DNA of 11,014 nucleotides, taken from contig JASBTC010000031.1 of assembly GCA_030148625.1 (NCBI GenBank), forward strand, positions 1 through 11,014, given 5' to 3'. The stretch comes from Sphingobium sp. (GTDB lineage: Bacteria > Pseudomonadota > Alphaproteobacteria > Sphingomonadales > Sphingomonadaceae). Made by a program: the position numbers and the translations under genes. The notes under the pieces are model-generated. The model was given only the letters and a program-made list of their open reading frames with translations, searched no databases and was not told the DNA's origin. Shown piece by piece: positions 1 to 7,050 of the stretch. Each line of letters opens with the position of its first letter. The stretch's first letter is position 1.

Positions 1-1
1 G

Positions 2-307
2 GCGATCGGCCTGGCGGTCGCCGCGCTGGGCTCGGCCGCCGCCGCCTATGCCGCGCTCGATCGCCTGGGTGGCCGATCCACCGCGCTGAGGCTGGCCATG
101 GCCTATGGCGTGGGCTTCGTCGCCTTCAAGCTGGTGATCCTGGCCTTCTCCTTCTGGCTGGGCGGCGTGGCGACGACGCTCGATCCGGATATCCTCGCGC
201 GCCAGTTCCTGCGCAACGGTGCGATCCTGATCGGCCTGTTCGCGCTGTATCACGGCCTTGTCGCGCTGGGCGTGCCCGCCGCGCGCGGTCGGGCCGCCGC
301 CGCATGA
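2..307 (+). CDS. Unrecognised membrane protein, 3' part only
   Basis: The frame is open from the left edge of the window, so this is the C-terminal 101 residues of a longer protein. Three hydrophobic stretches look like membrane segments, at about residues 1-19, 33-55 and 70-92 of the visible part, and the tail is short and rich in Ala and Arg. An internal ATG at 98 exists but would start inside the second hydrophobic stretch, and the frame is coding-like upstream of it, so I do not take it as the start. The stop codon overlaps the start of the next gene by four bases (ATGA), so it probably belongs to the same operon as the B12 genes downstream. A role in cobalt or corrinoid handling is possible from context only; I do not recognise the family. 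Confidence 0.6.
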   Translation, partial: AIGLAVAALGSAAAAYAALDRLGGRSTALRLAMAYGVGFVAFKLVILAFSFWLGGVATTLDPDILARQFLRNGAILIGLFALYHGLVALGVPAARGRAAAA

Positions 308-462
308 CCCGTCATGTGCCCGACGCGGCGTTGCTGCGCCGGGTTGCCGCGCTGGAGGCGGAGAATGACCGTCTCCGGCATGTGGTCGAAACGCTGCGGT
401 CCGATCGGCAGACGGCGCACGATCTGGTGCGCCAGGAGGTGAAACGATGCTCCGGCGTGTAG
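304..462 (+). CDS. Small predicted coiled-coil protein (52 aa)
   Basis: This short frame starts at an ATG inside the ATGA junction with the upstream membrane-protein gene and ends at a TAG 16 bases inside the next gene. About four-fifths of its codons end in G or C, as in its neighbours, which supports real coding. Residues 10-32 have hydrophobic residues at heptad-like spacing among Arg and Glu (for example LLRRVAALEAENDRL), suggesting a short coiled coil or helical hairpin. There is no signal peptide or membrane segment. The complete ribosome-binding site of the next gene lies inside this frame, so its translation could affect that gene. I recognise no family. It could be a partner of the membrane protein or of the DUF1636 protein; that is inference from position. 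Confidence 0.6.
   Translation: MTRHVPDAALLRRVAALEAENDRLRHVVETLRSDRQTAHDLVRQEVKRCSGV
434..442 (+). promoter_or_regulatory. Full-length Shine-Dalgarno site
   Basis: AGGAGGTGA matches the complement of the 16S rRNA 3' end along nine bases and sits a normal distance before the ATG at 447. It lies inside the end of the upstream small gene. It fixes the start of the DUF1636 gene and would let that gene initiate independently of upstream translation. Confidence 0.8.
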
Positions 463-857
463 AGGACGGGCCGGCTGTGGTCGCCTGCAGCACCTGCCGC
501 CACGCACGCGACGCGCGTGAGGATGGCGAGGGGCGGCGCGGCGGCGCGCGTTTGGCTGAAGCGTTGCGTGCGGTGAAGGCGTCCGATCCTCGTTATGACG
601 GGATCGCGGTGCAGGACATGCCGTGCCTGTTCGCATGCGGCGATTTCTGCACCGTCCATCTCCGCGCACCCGACAAGGTCGGTTATGTCATGGGCCGCTT
701 TACGCCCGATGAGGATGCCGCCCGCGCCATCCTCGACTATGCCGTTCATTACGCCGAAAGCGATCACGGCCGGGTGCCGTTCGCGTCATGGCCGCAGGGG
801 GTGAAGGGCCATTTCATCACGCGGACGCCGCCCGCCGGCTTCGTGGTGGCGGAATGA
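447..857 (+). CDS. DUF1636 family putative metal/Fe-S binding protein
   Basis: This 136-residue soluble protein has paired cysteines C14 and C17 (CSTC), then C60, C64 and C68 in the stretch PCLFACGDFC. This layout resembles thioredoxin-fold [2Fe-2S] ferredoxin-like proteins and the DUF1636 family, often annotated as a putative metal-binding protein. As I recall, such genes often sit beside cobalt and cobalamin genes; here cobT follows directly, overlapping by four bases (ATGA). The middle of the protein (RFTPDEDAARAILDYAVHY) looks like the helix after the fold's last strand. The start is set by the near-perfect ribosome-binding site at 434-442. The molecular function is unknown; cobalt or Fe-S handling for B12 metabolism is an inference from context. 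The family call is from memory and moderately sure. Confidence 0.75.
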   Translation: MLRRVEDGPAVVACSTCRHARDAREDGEGRRGGARLAEALRAVKASDPRYDGIAVQDMPCLFACGDFCTVHLRAPDKVGYVMGRFTPDEDAARAILDYAVHYAESDHGRVPFASWPQGVKGHFITRTPPAGFVVAE

Positions 858-1870
858 CCGGTTTCGCGACGGTCGCGGCGTTCGAAGCCGCGCTGGGCGC
901 GCTGCCCGGCAGCGATGGCGATGCGGTTGCGGCGGCGCGCGACCGTCAGACGCAATTGACCAAGCCCGCCGGTTCGCTCGGCCGGCTGGAGGATATCGCG
1001 ATCTTCCTCGCCGGCTGGCAGGGACGGGCGCTGCCCACGATCGATCGCGCGCGTGTCGCGATCTTCGCGGGCAATCATGGCGTGACCGTGCATGGCGTCA
1101 GCGCCTTTCCGCCGGAAGTGACCGTCCAGATGGTCGCCAATTTCGAGGCGGGCGGGGCGGCGATCAATGCGCTCGCATCAGCCGCCGGGCTGGAACTGAA
1201 GGTGGTCGCGCTCGATCTCGACCGACCGACCGCCGATTTCACCACCGCGCCGGCGATGACCGAGCTGGAGTGCTTTGCCGCGCTGTCGGCGGGCGCCGCG
1301 ATGGTCGAAGCCGGGCTGGACCTGCTCGTCGTCGGTGAGATGGGGATCGGCAATTCGACCGCAGCGGCCGCACTATGCGCCCGATCGCTCGGCGGTTCGG
1401 CCGCAGACTGGGTTGGGCCGGGGACCGGTGTCGACACCGCCGGCATCGCGCGCAAAATTGCCGTCGTCGAACGTGCAATCGCATTCCATCGCGATGCGCC
1501 GAACACGCCGTTCGAAACATTGCGACGGCTGGGCGGACGCGAGATCGCCGCGATTGCCGGCGCGGTCGTGGCGGCGCGGCATCTGCGCGTGCCGGTCGTC
1601 CTTGATGGCTTCATCAGTTGCGCCGCGCTGGCGCCGATCGTTGCGACATGCCCCGCGATCACCGATCATTGCATGGCTGGGCATCGCTCGGCGGAACCGG
1701 GCCATGCCCGGCTGCTCGACAGGATGGGGCTCGATCCCCTGCTCGCGCTCGACATGCGGCTCGGCGAAGGCAGTGGTGCGGCGGTCGCCGTTGCGGTGAT
1801 CCGCTCCGCCCTTGCCGCGCATAATGACATGGCGACATTTGCCGAAGCGGGGGTGTCGGACGCGGGATGA
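854..1870 (+). CDS. cobT: Nicotinate-nucleotide--dimethylbenzimidazole phosphoribosyltransferase
   Basis: CobT (CobU in Pseudomonas denitrificans naming) moves phosphoribose from nicotinate mononucleotide to dimethylbenzimidazole, giving alpha-ribazole phosphate, the activated lower ligand of cobalamin. The 338-residue protein has the family landmarks: KPAGSLGRLED near residue 37, AIFAGNHGVT near 69, a glycine-rich GEMGIGNSTAAAALC segment in the middle, DGFISCAAL, and the C-terminal LGEGSGAA motif, whose Glu305 corresponds to the catalytic glutamate. The ATG at 854 is chosen because it overlaps the previous stop (ATGA) and gives the usual family length; the in-frame ATG at 788 would add 22 residues encoded within the DUF1636 gene. 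The base itself must come from elsewhere, since no bluB-like gene is visible here. Confidence 0.95.
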   Translation: MTGFATVAAFEAALGALPGSDGDAVAAARDRQTQLTKPAGSLGRLEDIAIFLAGWQGRALPTIDRARVAIFAGNHGVTVHGVSAFPPEVTVQMVANFEAGGAAINALASAAGLELKVVALDLDRPTADFTTAPAMTELECFAALSAGAAMVEAGLDLLVVGEMGIGNSTAAAALCARSLGGSAADWVGPGTGVDTAGIARKIAVVERAIAFHRDAPNTPFETLRRLGGREIAAIAGAVVAARHLRVPVVLDGFISCAALAPIVATCPAITDHCMAGHRSAEPGHARLLDRMGLDPLLALDMRLGEGSGAAVAVAVIRSALAAHNDMATFAEAGVSDAG

Positions 1871-2436
1871 GCGGCTTTCTGCTCCATCTTCTCCGCCATG
1901 GTGCGCCCGAGACGACGGGGCGGATGATGGGGCGCACCGATAGTCCGCCGACGCGCGAAGGCATCGCCGCATGCGTCGATCAGGCGGGCATGCTCGCGGT
2001 CGACACGCTCATCGCCTCCGATCTTTCGCGTGCGCAGCTTGCGGGCGAAGCGCTGGGGGAGGTGCTGGCCTTGCCGCTCGTCATCGATCCGCGCTGGCGC
2101 GAACTCGACTTCGGGGACTGGGACGGCAAGGCGGCAAGCGAGATCGACCAGACCGCTTTCGGCCGGTTCTGGGACGATCCGGACGGCAATCCGCCACCGG
2201 GCGGCGAGCGCTGGTCGGCGCTGGTTGCGCGCGTGTCCGCCGCGATCGACACGCTGCCGGCGCGCGATACGCTGGTGGTCAGCCATGGCGGCGCAATGCG
2301 CGCGGCGCTCGCCGTGCTGTGCGGGTTCGATCAGCGCCAGATCTGGGCATTCGACCTGCCTTATGCGTCGTTGCTGTCGCTGCAGGTCTGGCCGGGCGAG
2401 CGGCGCTCCGCCCAGATCGTCGGACTCTGGCCGTGA
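1867..2436 (+). CDS. cobC: Histidine phosphatase, probable alpha-ribazole phosphatase
   Basis: This is a 189-residue phosphoglycerate-mutase-like (histidine phosphatase) protein. It has the N-terminal LLRHGA motif with the phospho-acceptor His11 between Arg10 and Gly12, Arg55 in SDLSRA, Glu79 in the WRELDFGDWDG stretch typical of the CobC/alpha-ribazole phosphatase type, and a second active-site histidine, His140, in VVSHGG. CobC in Salmonella naming removes the phosphate from alpha-ribazole phosphate or adenosylcobalamin phosphate. The position between cobT and cobS supports this substrate over a general phosphatase. It overlaps cobT by four bases (ATGA) and the next gene by four (GTGA). This cobC is unrelated to the P. 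denitrificans CobC, which is the aminotransferase-like gene downstream. Confidence 0.88.
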   Translation: MSGFLLHLLRHGAPETTGRMMGRTDSPPTREGIAACVDQAGMLAVDTLIASDLSRAQLAGEALGEVLALPLVIDPRWRELDFGDWDGKAASEIDQTAFGRFWDDPDGNPPPGGERWSALVARVSAAIDTLPARDTLVVSHGGAMRAALAVLCGFDQRQIWAFDLPYASLLSLQVWPGERRSAQIVGLWP

Positions 2437-3152
2437 AGGGCTTCATCCTCGCCCTGCAATTCCTGACGCGGTTGCCGACGCCGCGCATCGATGCGGACGA
2501 AGCGGCGTTCGCTGCATCAATGCGCTGGTTTCCCGCGGTCGGTATCGTTGTCGGCGCTCTGGTCGCGGGCGGGGCCTGGGCAGGGAGTCTGGTCGATCCC
2601 TGGATCGGCGCGCTGCTGGCGCTCGCCGTCTGGGTGGCAGTGACCGGCGCGCTCCATCTCGACGGCCTGTCCGATCTCGCCGATGCGAGCGGCGCGATGC
2701 ACAAGGATCGCGAAAAGCTGCTGGCCGTGCTTGCCGATCCGCATGTCGGCAGCTTCGGCGTGGTCGCGATCGTCCTGCAACTGATCGCCAAGCTGATCCT
2801 GCTCCACGCACTGGTCGATGCGCGCCTGCTGCTGCCCTTGATCCTGCTGCCCTTCGCAGCGCGGATCGGGCCACTTGCCTGGACTTTGTGGCTGCCGCCG
2901 CTTCATCAGGGGCTTGCCGCGCGCTTCCGGTCGGCGGTGCGGCCTGGGGATCTGATCATCTGGCTGTTCGTACTGATCGGTGCGGCATGGCTGGTGCCCG
3001 CCTTGCTGATCGCGTTGCCGTTGATCGCGATGTGGGGCTGGCGGATCCACCGGACGTTGGGTGGAATCTCGGGCGACGGGCATGGCGCGGGCATCGAGCT
3101 GGTCGAGACGGGATTGCTGCTCGCGCTGCTGATCGCGACCCGCATCGCATGA
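2433..3152 (+). CDS. cobS: Adenosylcobinamide-GDP ribazoletransferase (cobalamin synthase)
   Basis: CobS (CobV in P. denitrificans naming) is the inner-membrane enzyme that joins adenosylcobinamide-GDP to alpha-ribazole (phosphate), completing the nucleotide loop. The 239-residue product starts with the typical ILALQFLTRLPTP segment and carries the acidic metal-binding motif HLDGLSDLADA (Asp77, Asp81, Asp84). Several hydrophobic segments, roughly at residues 34-54, 58-74, 107-128, 131-145, 174-200 and 224-238, fit a polytopic membrane protein, and GGISGDGHGA near the end matches the family's C-terminal GD-G motif. The start is a GTG at 2433 within a GTGA junction. It gives the expected N-terminus; the longer open frame upstream lies on top of the phosphatase gene and is not coding. 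Confidence 0.93.
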   Translation: MKGFILALQFLTRLPTPRIDADEAAFAASMRWFPAVGIVVGALVAGGAWAGSLVDPWIGALLALAVWVAVTGALHLDGLSDLADASGAMHKDREKLLAVLADPHVGSFGVVAIVLQLIAKLILLHALVDARLLLPLILLPFAARIGPLAWTLWLPPLHQGLAARFRSAVRPGDLIIWLFVLIGAAWLVPALLIALPLIAMWGWRIHRTLGGISGDGHGAGIELVETGLLLALLIATRIA

Positions 3153-4123
3153 CCGGCCGCTGGACCTTTCATGGCGGCCGGATGAGCGACGCGCGCGCGG
3201 CCTATGGCGATGGGGTGGAACCATGGCTCGATCTTTCGACCGGGATCAATCCCCATGGCTGGCCGGGCGCAAACGGGCTGACGATCGATTGGCGCGCCCT
3301 GCCCGACGCGCATCGGCTGATCGAGCTGGAGGCCGTTGCCGCCGCCTGGTTCGGCGTGGATTCCGCTCATCTCTGCGCCGTGCCCGGCACCGAGATCGGC
3401 CTGAGATTGCTCGGCGACCTGCTGCCGGGGGATGCGGCGCATGTCGCGCCCGGCTATAGGACGCATGGCGAGATGTTCGCCGACAGTGCGGAAATCCCAT
3501 TCGAGGCGCTCGATACGCTATCGGCGGCGCATATGATCCTGGCCAATCCGAACAATCCGGACGGCAGGATCGCCTCGGCCGATATGCTCGATCGGCTGTC
3601 GGCCGGCGCGCGCTGGCTCATCGTCGACGAAGCCTTTGCCGATAGTCTGCCCGAAATCAGTGTCGCCGGCCTGGTCGCCGACGATCGGCGGCTCGTCATT
3701 TTCCGTTCGTTCGGCAAATTCTTCGGTCTGGCGGGGGTGCGGCTGGGTTTCGTCCTGGGCCCCCGGTCGCTGATCGGACGTTTCCGGGCAAAGCTCGGCA
3801 GCTGGCCGATCTCGACGGGCGCGCTCGATATCGGCATCGCGGCCTATCGCGATCTGGATTGGGCGGCGGTTATGCGGCAACGGCTGATCGACGATGCGGC
3901 GGCGCTCGATGCCATGCTGGCCGGCCATGGCCTGGTCGCGCGGGGCCACTGTCCCTTGTTCCGCCTGATCGAAACCGATGCGGCGGCGGCTTTGTTCGAC
4001 CGGCTGGCGCGTCGCGCCATCCTGACGCGGCCATTCGACTATGACCCGCATTGGCTCCGCATCGGCCTGCCCGGCAGCGATGCCGCGCTCGATCGACTGG
4101 ATCGGGCGCTGCGCCATGGCTGA
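3149..4123 (+). CDS. cobD: Threonine-phosphate decarboxylase (PLP enzyme)
   Basis: This 324-residue fold-type I PLP enzyme is the class II aminotransferase-like protein called CobD in Salmonella and CobC in P. denitrificans. It decarboxylates L-threonine O-3-phosphate to (R)-1-amino-2-propanol phosphate, the linker between corrin ring and nucleotide loop. Visible landmarks are the N-terminal FHGGRMSDARAAYG and LDLSTGINPHGWP, the cofactor-site segment ANPNNPDGR (residues 132-140), LIVDEAFADSLPE with Asp160, and SFGKFFGLAGVRLGF with Lys190 as the PLP-binding lysine. The C-terminal RIGLPG contains the carboxylate-binding arginine of the family. The next gene, cbiB, uses its product. No threonine kinase gene to supply the substrate is seen here. 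The gene starts in an ATGA overlap with cobS. Confidence 0.92.
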   Translation: MTGRWTFHGGRMSDARAAYGDGVEPWLDLSTGINPHGWPGANGLTIDWRALPDAHRLIELEAVAAAWFGVDSAHLCAVPGTEIGLRLLGDLLPGDAAHVAPGYRTHGEMFADSAEIPFEALDTLSAAHMILANPNNPDGRIASADMLDRLSAGARWLIVDEAFADSLPEISVAGLVADDRRLVIFRSFGKFFGLAGVRLGFVLGPRSLIGRFRAKLGSWPISTGALDIGIAAYRDLDWAAVMRQRLIDDAAALDAMLAGHGLVARGHCPLFRLIETDAAAALFDRLARRAILTRPFDYDPHWLRIGLPGSDAALDRLDRALRHG

Positions 4124-5054
4124 GCCGGTCGCGCTGGTGGCGCTGACGATCGAGGCAGCGATCGGCTGGCCGCAGCCGCTCTATCGGCGGATCGGCCATC
4201 CCGTCGGTCTCTTCGCACGCATCATCGCCGGGGCGGAGCAACGCTGGAACCAGCCGTCGCGCAGCCGGGCATTCCGTCGGGCGATGGGAATCGTGACGGT
4301 CGGGCTGTTGCTGCTGATCGCGGTCGGCGTGGTGGCGGGGCTGCACACTCTCCTGCTCGCCGCGTTCGGACCCTGGGGCTGGTGGGCGGTCGCGCTGCTT
4401 GCGGCACCCGGTCTCGCGCAGCGCAGCCTTTACGATCATGTCCGGCCGGTCGCGACGGCGCTCGACGCCGGCGACCTGCCCGTTGCGCGGAACGCGGTCG
4501 GCATGATCGTCGGGCGCGATACCGCTGAACTCGACGAAGGCGGCGTTGCGCGCGCGGCGATCGAAAGCCTTGCCGAGAGTTTCTGCGACGGCGTCGTGGC
4601 GCCGCTGTTCTGGCTGCTGCTGCTCGGCCTGCCCGGCATCTGGGCCTATAAGGCGATCAACACCGCCGACAGCCTGATCGGCCATCGCGAGGAGCGCTGG
4701 CGCGCCTTTGGTTGGGCGGCGGCGCGCACCGACGATCTGATGAACCTGATCCCCGCCAGGATCGCGGGCATGCTCGTCTGCCTGGGCGGTGGCGGTGGCT
4801 GGCGCATGATGCTGCGCGATGCGGGCAAACATGCCTCCCCCAATGCCGGCTGGCCCGAAGCCGCGATGGCGGGGGCGCTCGGCATCGGGCTTGCAGGGCC
4901 GATCGCTTATGATGGCGTGGTCCATGACAAGCCCTGGATCGGCGAGGGTGCACGCGCTGCCGGTGCCGATGATATCCGCCGCGCGCTCGCCATCTATATC
5001 CGCGCTTGCCTGTGCCTCTGGGCCATCGCAGGAGGTGTCGCATGGCTGCTGTGA
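4116..5054 (+). CDS. cbiB: Adenosylcobinamide-phosphate synthase (CbiB/CobD)
   Basis: CbiB (CobD in P. denitrificans) is a membrane protein that attaches aminopropanol phosphate to the f-side propionate of adenosylcobyric acid. The 312-residue product has family blocks in the expected order: RIGHPVGLFARII (residues 25-37), VGRDTAELDEGGVARAAIESLAE (starting at 132), DGVVAPLFW, AYKAINTADSLIGH (177-190), FGWAAARTDDLMNLIPAR (198-215), and KHASPNAGWPEAAMAGALG (238-256). Hydrophobic segments lie at about 56-75, 76-99, 158-175, 214-226 and 294-312. The ATG at 4116 overlaps the previous gene by eight bases. An in-frame ATG at 4041 exists but would add 25 residues read out of the decarboxylase gene, so it is rejected. 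Its end overlaps cobQ by 13 bases. Confidence 0.94.
   Translation: MAEPVALVALTIEAAIGWPQPLYRRIGHPVGLFARIIAGAEQRWNQPSRSRAFRRAMGIVTVGLLLLIAVGVVAGLHTLLLAAFGPWGWWAVALLAAPGLAQRSLYDHVRPVATALDAGDLPVARNAVGMIVGRDTAELDEGGVARAAIESLAESFCDGVVAPLFWLLLLGLPGIWAYKAINTADSLIGHREERWRAFGWAAARTDDLMNLIPARIAGMLVCLGGGGGWRMMLRDAGKHASPNAGWPEAAMAGALGIGLAGPIAYDGVVHDKPWIGEGARAAGADDIRRALAIYIRACLCLWAIAGGVAWLL
5030..5037 (+). promoter_or_regulatory. Shine-Dalgarno site that sets the cobQ start
   Basis: AGGAGGTG lies inside the end of cbiB, with six bases between AGGAGG and the ATG at 5042. It chooses that ATG over the upstream in-frame ATG at 5006, which has no such site and would add 12 arginine-rich residues. Confidence 0.75.
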
Positions 5055-6499
5055 TGTTCCAGGGAACCGGCTCCGATGTCGGCAAGTCGGTGCTCGTCGC
5101 CGGGGTCTGCCGCGCGCTCGCCAATCGTGGGCTACGGGTTCGCCCGTTCAAGCCGCAGAACATGTCGAACAACGCCGCGGTGACGACCGATGGCGGCGAG
5201 ATCGGGCGGGCACAGGCGCTACAGGCGATCGCGTCGCGCGTTCCGCCGCACACCGACATGAACCCCGTGCTGCTGAAACCGCAAGCCGATCACAGCTCGC
5301 AGCTGATCGTCCACGGCAAGGTTCGCGGCATTCTGGGGGCGGGCAATTTCCGCGAAGCGCGCGGCGCGCTGCTTTCCGAAGTGCTCGAAAGCTATCACCG
5401 GCTGCGGGCCGAATGCGATATCATCATGGTCGAAGGGGCGGGGTCGCCCGCCGAGATCAACCTGCGCGCGGGCGACATCGCCAATATGGGCTTTGCGCGC
5501 GCGGCCGGCGTTCCGGTCGTGCTGATCGGCGATATCGACCGTGGCGGCGTGATCGCGGCGATCGTCGGCACCAGGGCGGTGATCGATCCGGCCGACGCCG
5601 CGATGATCCGGGGCTTCATCATCAACAAGTTTCGCGGCGATCCGGCCTTGTTCGAGGACGGTTATCGCCAGATCGAGACGCTGTCCGGCTGGCGCGGCTT
5701 CGGTGTGGTGCCGTGGCTGTCCGCCACCGCACGCCTGCCCAGCGAGGATGCGGTGATACTCGAAAAGGCGACGTCGCGCGTCGAGGGGCGCAAACGCATT
5801 GCCTGCCCGATCCTGCCGCGCATCTCGAATTTCGACGATCTCGATCCGCTCAAGCTCGAACCCGATGTCGAACTGGTCATGGTGCCGCCGGGTCAGCCGA
5901 TCCCCGCCGATGCCGCGCTGATCGTTCTGCCGGGATCGAAGGCGACGATCGCAGATCTCGCCGCATTGCGCGCCGAAGGCTGGGATATCGACATCCGCGC
6001 GCATCATCGCCGCGGCGGCGCGATTCTGGGCCTGTGCGGCGGCTATCAGATGCTCGGCAAGCGGATCGCCGACCCCGATGGGCTGGAAGGGCCGCCAGCG
6101 TCGGTCGACGGCCTGGGCCTGCTCGATGTCGAAACCACGCTCGCGGCGACCAAGGCACTGCGTTCGGTGATGGGCCATGCGCTCGGCGCGCGGTTCGAGG
6201 GGTATGAGATGCATATGGGTGAGACGCAGGGTCCGGACACCGCACACCCCTTCGCGATCTTCGATGATGGCCGGCATGACGGTGCGATCGGCCGCGATGG
6301 GACGGTGCTGGGCAGCTATGTCCATGGGTTGCTCGCGGACGCGGATCAGCGCCGCGCGCTGCTGGGGAGGATCGGTGTCGAAGGCGGTGGCCGCGACTAT
6401 CGCGCCTCGATCGACGCGGCGCTCGATGAAATCGCCGACGCATTGGAACATCATCTGGACATTGACGCGCTGATCGCGCTTTCCGGTGCACGCGCATGA
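5042..6499 (+). CDS. cobQ: Cobyric acid synthase (glutamine-hydrolysing)
   Basis: CobQ (CbiP in Salmonella) amidates the b, d, e and g side chains of adenosylcobyrinic acid a,c-diamide, using ATP and ammonia from glutamine, to give adenosylcobyric acid. The 485-residue length is normal for the family. The N-terminal ATPase half has the P-loop-like GTGSDVGKS (residues 8-16), RPFKPQNMSNN, and the MNPVLLKPQAD block. The C-terminal half is a class I glutamine amidotransferase domain: ILGLCGGYQMLG with nucleophile Cys332, YEMHMGET, and GSYVHGLL with His428. Its substrate implies that the cell makes or imports a partly amidated adenosylated corrinoid. Corrin-ring genes and the adenosyltransferase are not in the window. 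It overlaps cbiB by 13 bases and the next gene by four. Confidence 0.96.
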   Translation: MAAVMFQGTGSDVGKSVLVAGVCRALANRGLRVRPFKPQNMSNNAAVTTDGGEIGRAQALQAIASRVPPHTDMNPVLLKPQADHSSQLIVHGKVRGILGAGNFREARGALLSEVLESYHRLRAECDIIMVEGAGSPAEINLRAGDIANMGFARAAGVPVVLIGDIDRGGVIAAIVGTRAVIDPADAAMIRGFIINKFRGDPALFEDGYRQIETLSGWRGFGVVPWLSATARLPSEDAVILEKATSRVEGRKRIACPILPRISNFDDLDPLKLEPDVELVMVPPGQPIPADAALIVLPGSKATIADLAALRAEGWDIDIRAHHRRGGAILGLCGGYQMLGKRIADPDGLEGPPASVDGLGLLDVETTLAATKALRSVMGHALGARFEGYEMHMGETQGPDTAHPFAIFDDGRHDGAIGRDGTVLGSYVHGLLADADQRRALLGRIGVEGGGRDYRASIDAALDEIADALEHHLDIDALIALSGARA

Positions 6500-7050
6500 C
6501 CCCAAGGACTCTGTTCGTGCTGGGTGGCGCGCGATCGGGCAAGAGCCGCTACGCACAGGCGCGGGCGGAGGCGATGCCGGGCGACCTGGTGTTCGTCGCC
6601 ACCGCGCAGGCGTTCGACGACGAGATGAAGGATCGCATCGACCGCCATCGCGCCGATCGCGCCGATCGCGCCGATCGCGGCGGCCGCTGGCGCACGGTCG
6701 AGGCGCCGCTCGATCTCGCGGCGGCGATCGCGGCGGAGACCGGGCCGGAGGCGGTCCTGCTCGTCGATTGCCTGACGCTCTGGGCGTCGAATCTGATGCT
6801 CGCCGATCGCGACATTGCCGTCGAGACGCAGCGGCTGGTGCAGGCGATCGCAGTCGCGCGCGGGCCGATCATTCTCGTTTCGAACGAGGTGGGGCTCGGC
6901 ATCGTGCCCGACAATGTCCTGGCGCGGCGATTTCGGGATGTCGCCGGCACGATCAATCAGGCTGTCGCCGCCTGTGTCGGGGAAGCGGTGCTGATAGTGG
7001 CCGGATTGCCGATGGTGCTGAAGGCGCCAGCGCGAACCGGTAAGGAATGA
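6496..7050 (+). CDS. cobU: Adenosylcobinamide kinase / adenosylcobinamide-phosphate guanylyltransferase
   Basis: This bifunctional enzyme (CobU in Salmonella, CobP in P. denitrificans) phosphorylates adenosylcobinamide and then transfers GMP to give adenosylcobinamide-GDP, the substrate of CobS. The 184-residue product has the P-loop GGARSGKS (residues 10-17), the ATAQAFDDEMKDRI block, LLVDCLTLWASNLM, and VSNEVGLGIVPDN near residue 130, all typical. His51, in RIDRHR, corresponds to the histidine that carries GMP during transfer. Directly after it is ADR repeated three times, encoded by three identical 9-bp units; homologues as I recall them have room for about one, so the loop looks six residues longer. 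It starts in an ATGA overlap with cobQ and is the last gene of the operon. Confidence 0.95.
   Translation: MTPRTLFVLGGARSGKSRYAQARAEAMPGDLVFVATAQAFDDEMKDRIDRHRADRADRADRGGRWRTVEAPLDLAAAIAAETGPEAVLLVDCLTLWASNLMLADRDIAVETQRLVQAIAVARGPIILVSNEVGLGIVPDNVLARRFRDVAGTINQAVAACVGEAVLIVAGLPMVLKAPARTGKE
6652..6678 (+). repeat. Three perfect copies of a 9-bp in-frame repeat
   Basis: GCCGATCGC occurs three times head to tail, in frame, as Ala-Asp-Arg (residues 53-61 of CobU). The bases just upstream (CATCGC) resemble a decayed fourth unit. A length change by one unit keeps the frame. It looks like slippage expansion next to the predicted guanylylated His51. Confidence 0.85.

Noticed and set aside
788..853. 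Upstream start for cobT
   Set aside because: It would lie within the DUF1636 gene and add 22 residues without family similarity; the ATGA junction at 854 fits the operon pattern.
2030..3148. Plus-strand extension of the threonine-phosphate decarboxylase frame upstream
   Set aside because: The extension is Arg-rich and lies on the phosphatase and cobS genes; the ATG at 3149 gives the family's expected N-terminus.
3870..4925. Long minus-strand open frame opposite cobD and cbiB (351 codons)
   Set aside because: The plus strand carries two clear enzymes with family motifs; in high-GC DNA the opposite strand is often free of stops. The translation is low-complexity Arg/Ala/Asp-rich without recognisable domains.
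5219..6556. Long minus-strand open frame opposite cobQ (445 codons)
   Set aside because: It is a shadow of cobQ codon structure; no motif, and it would cross the cobQ-cobU junction.
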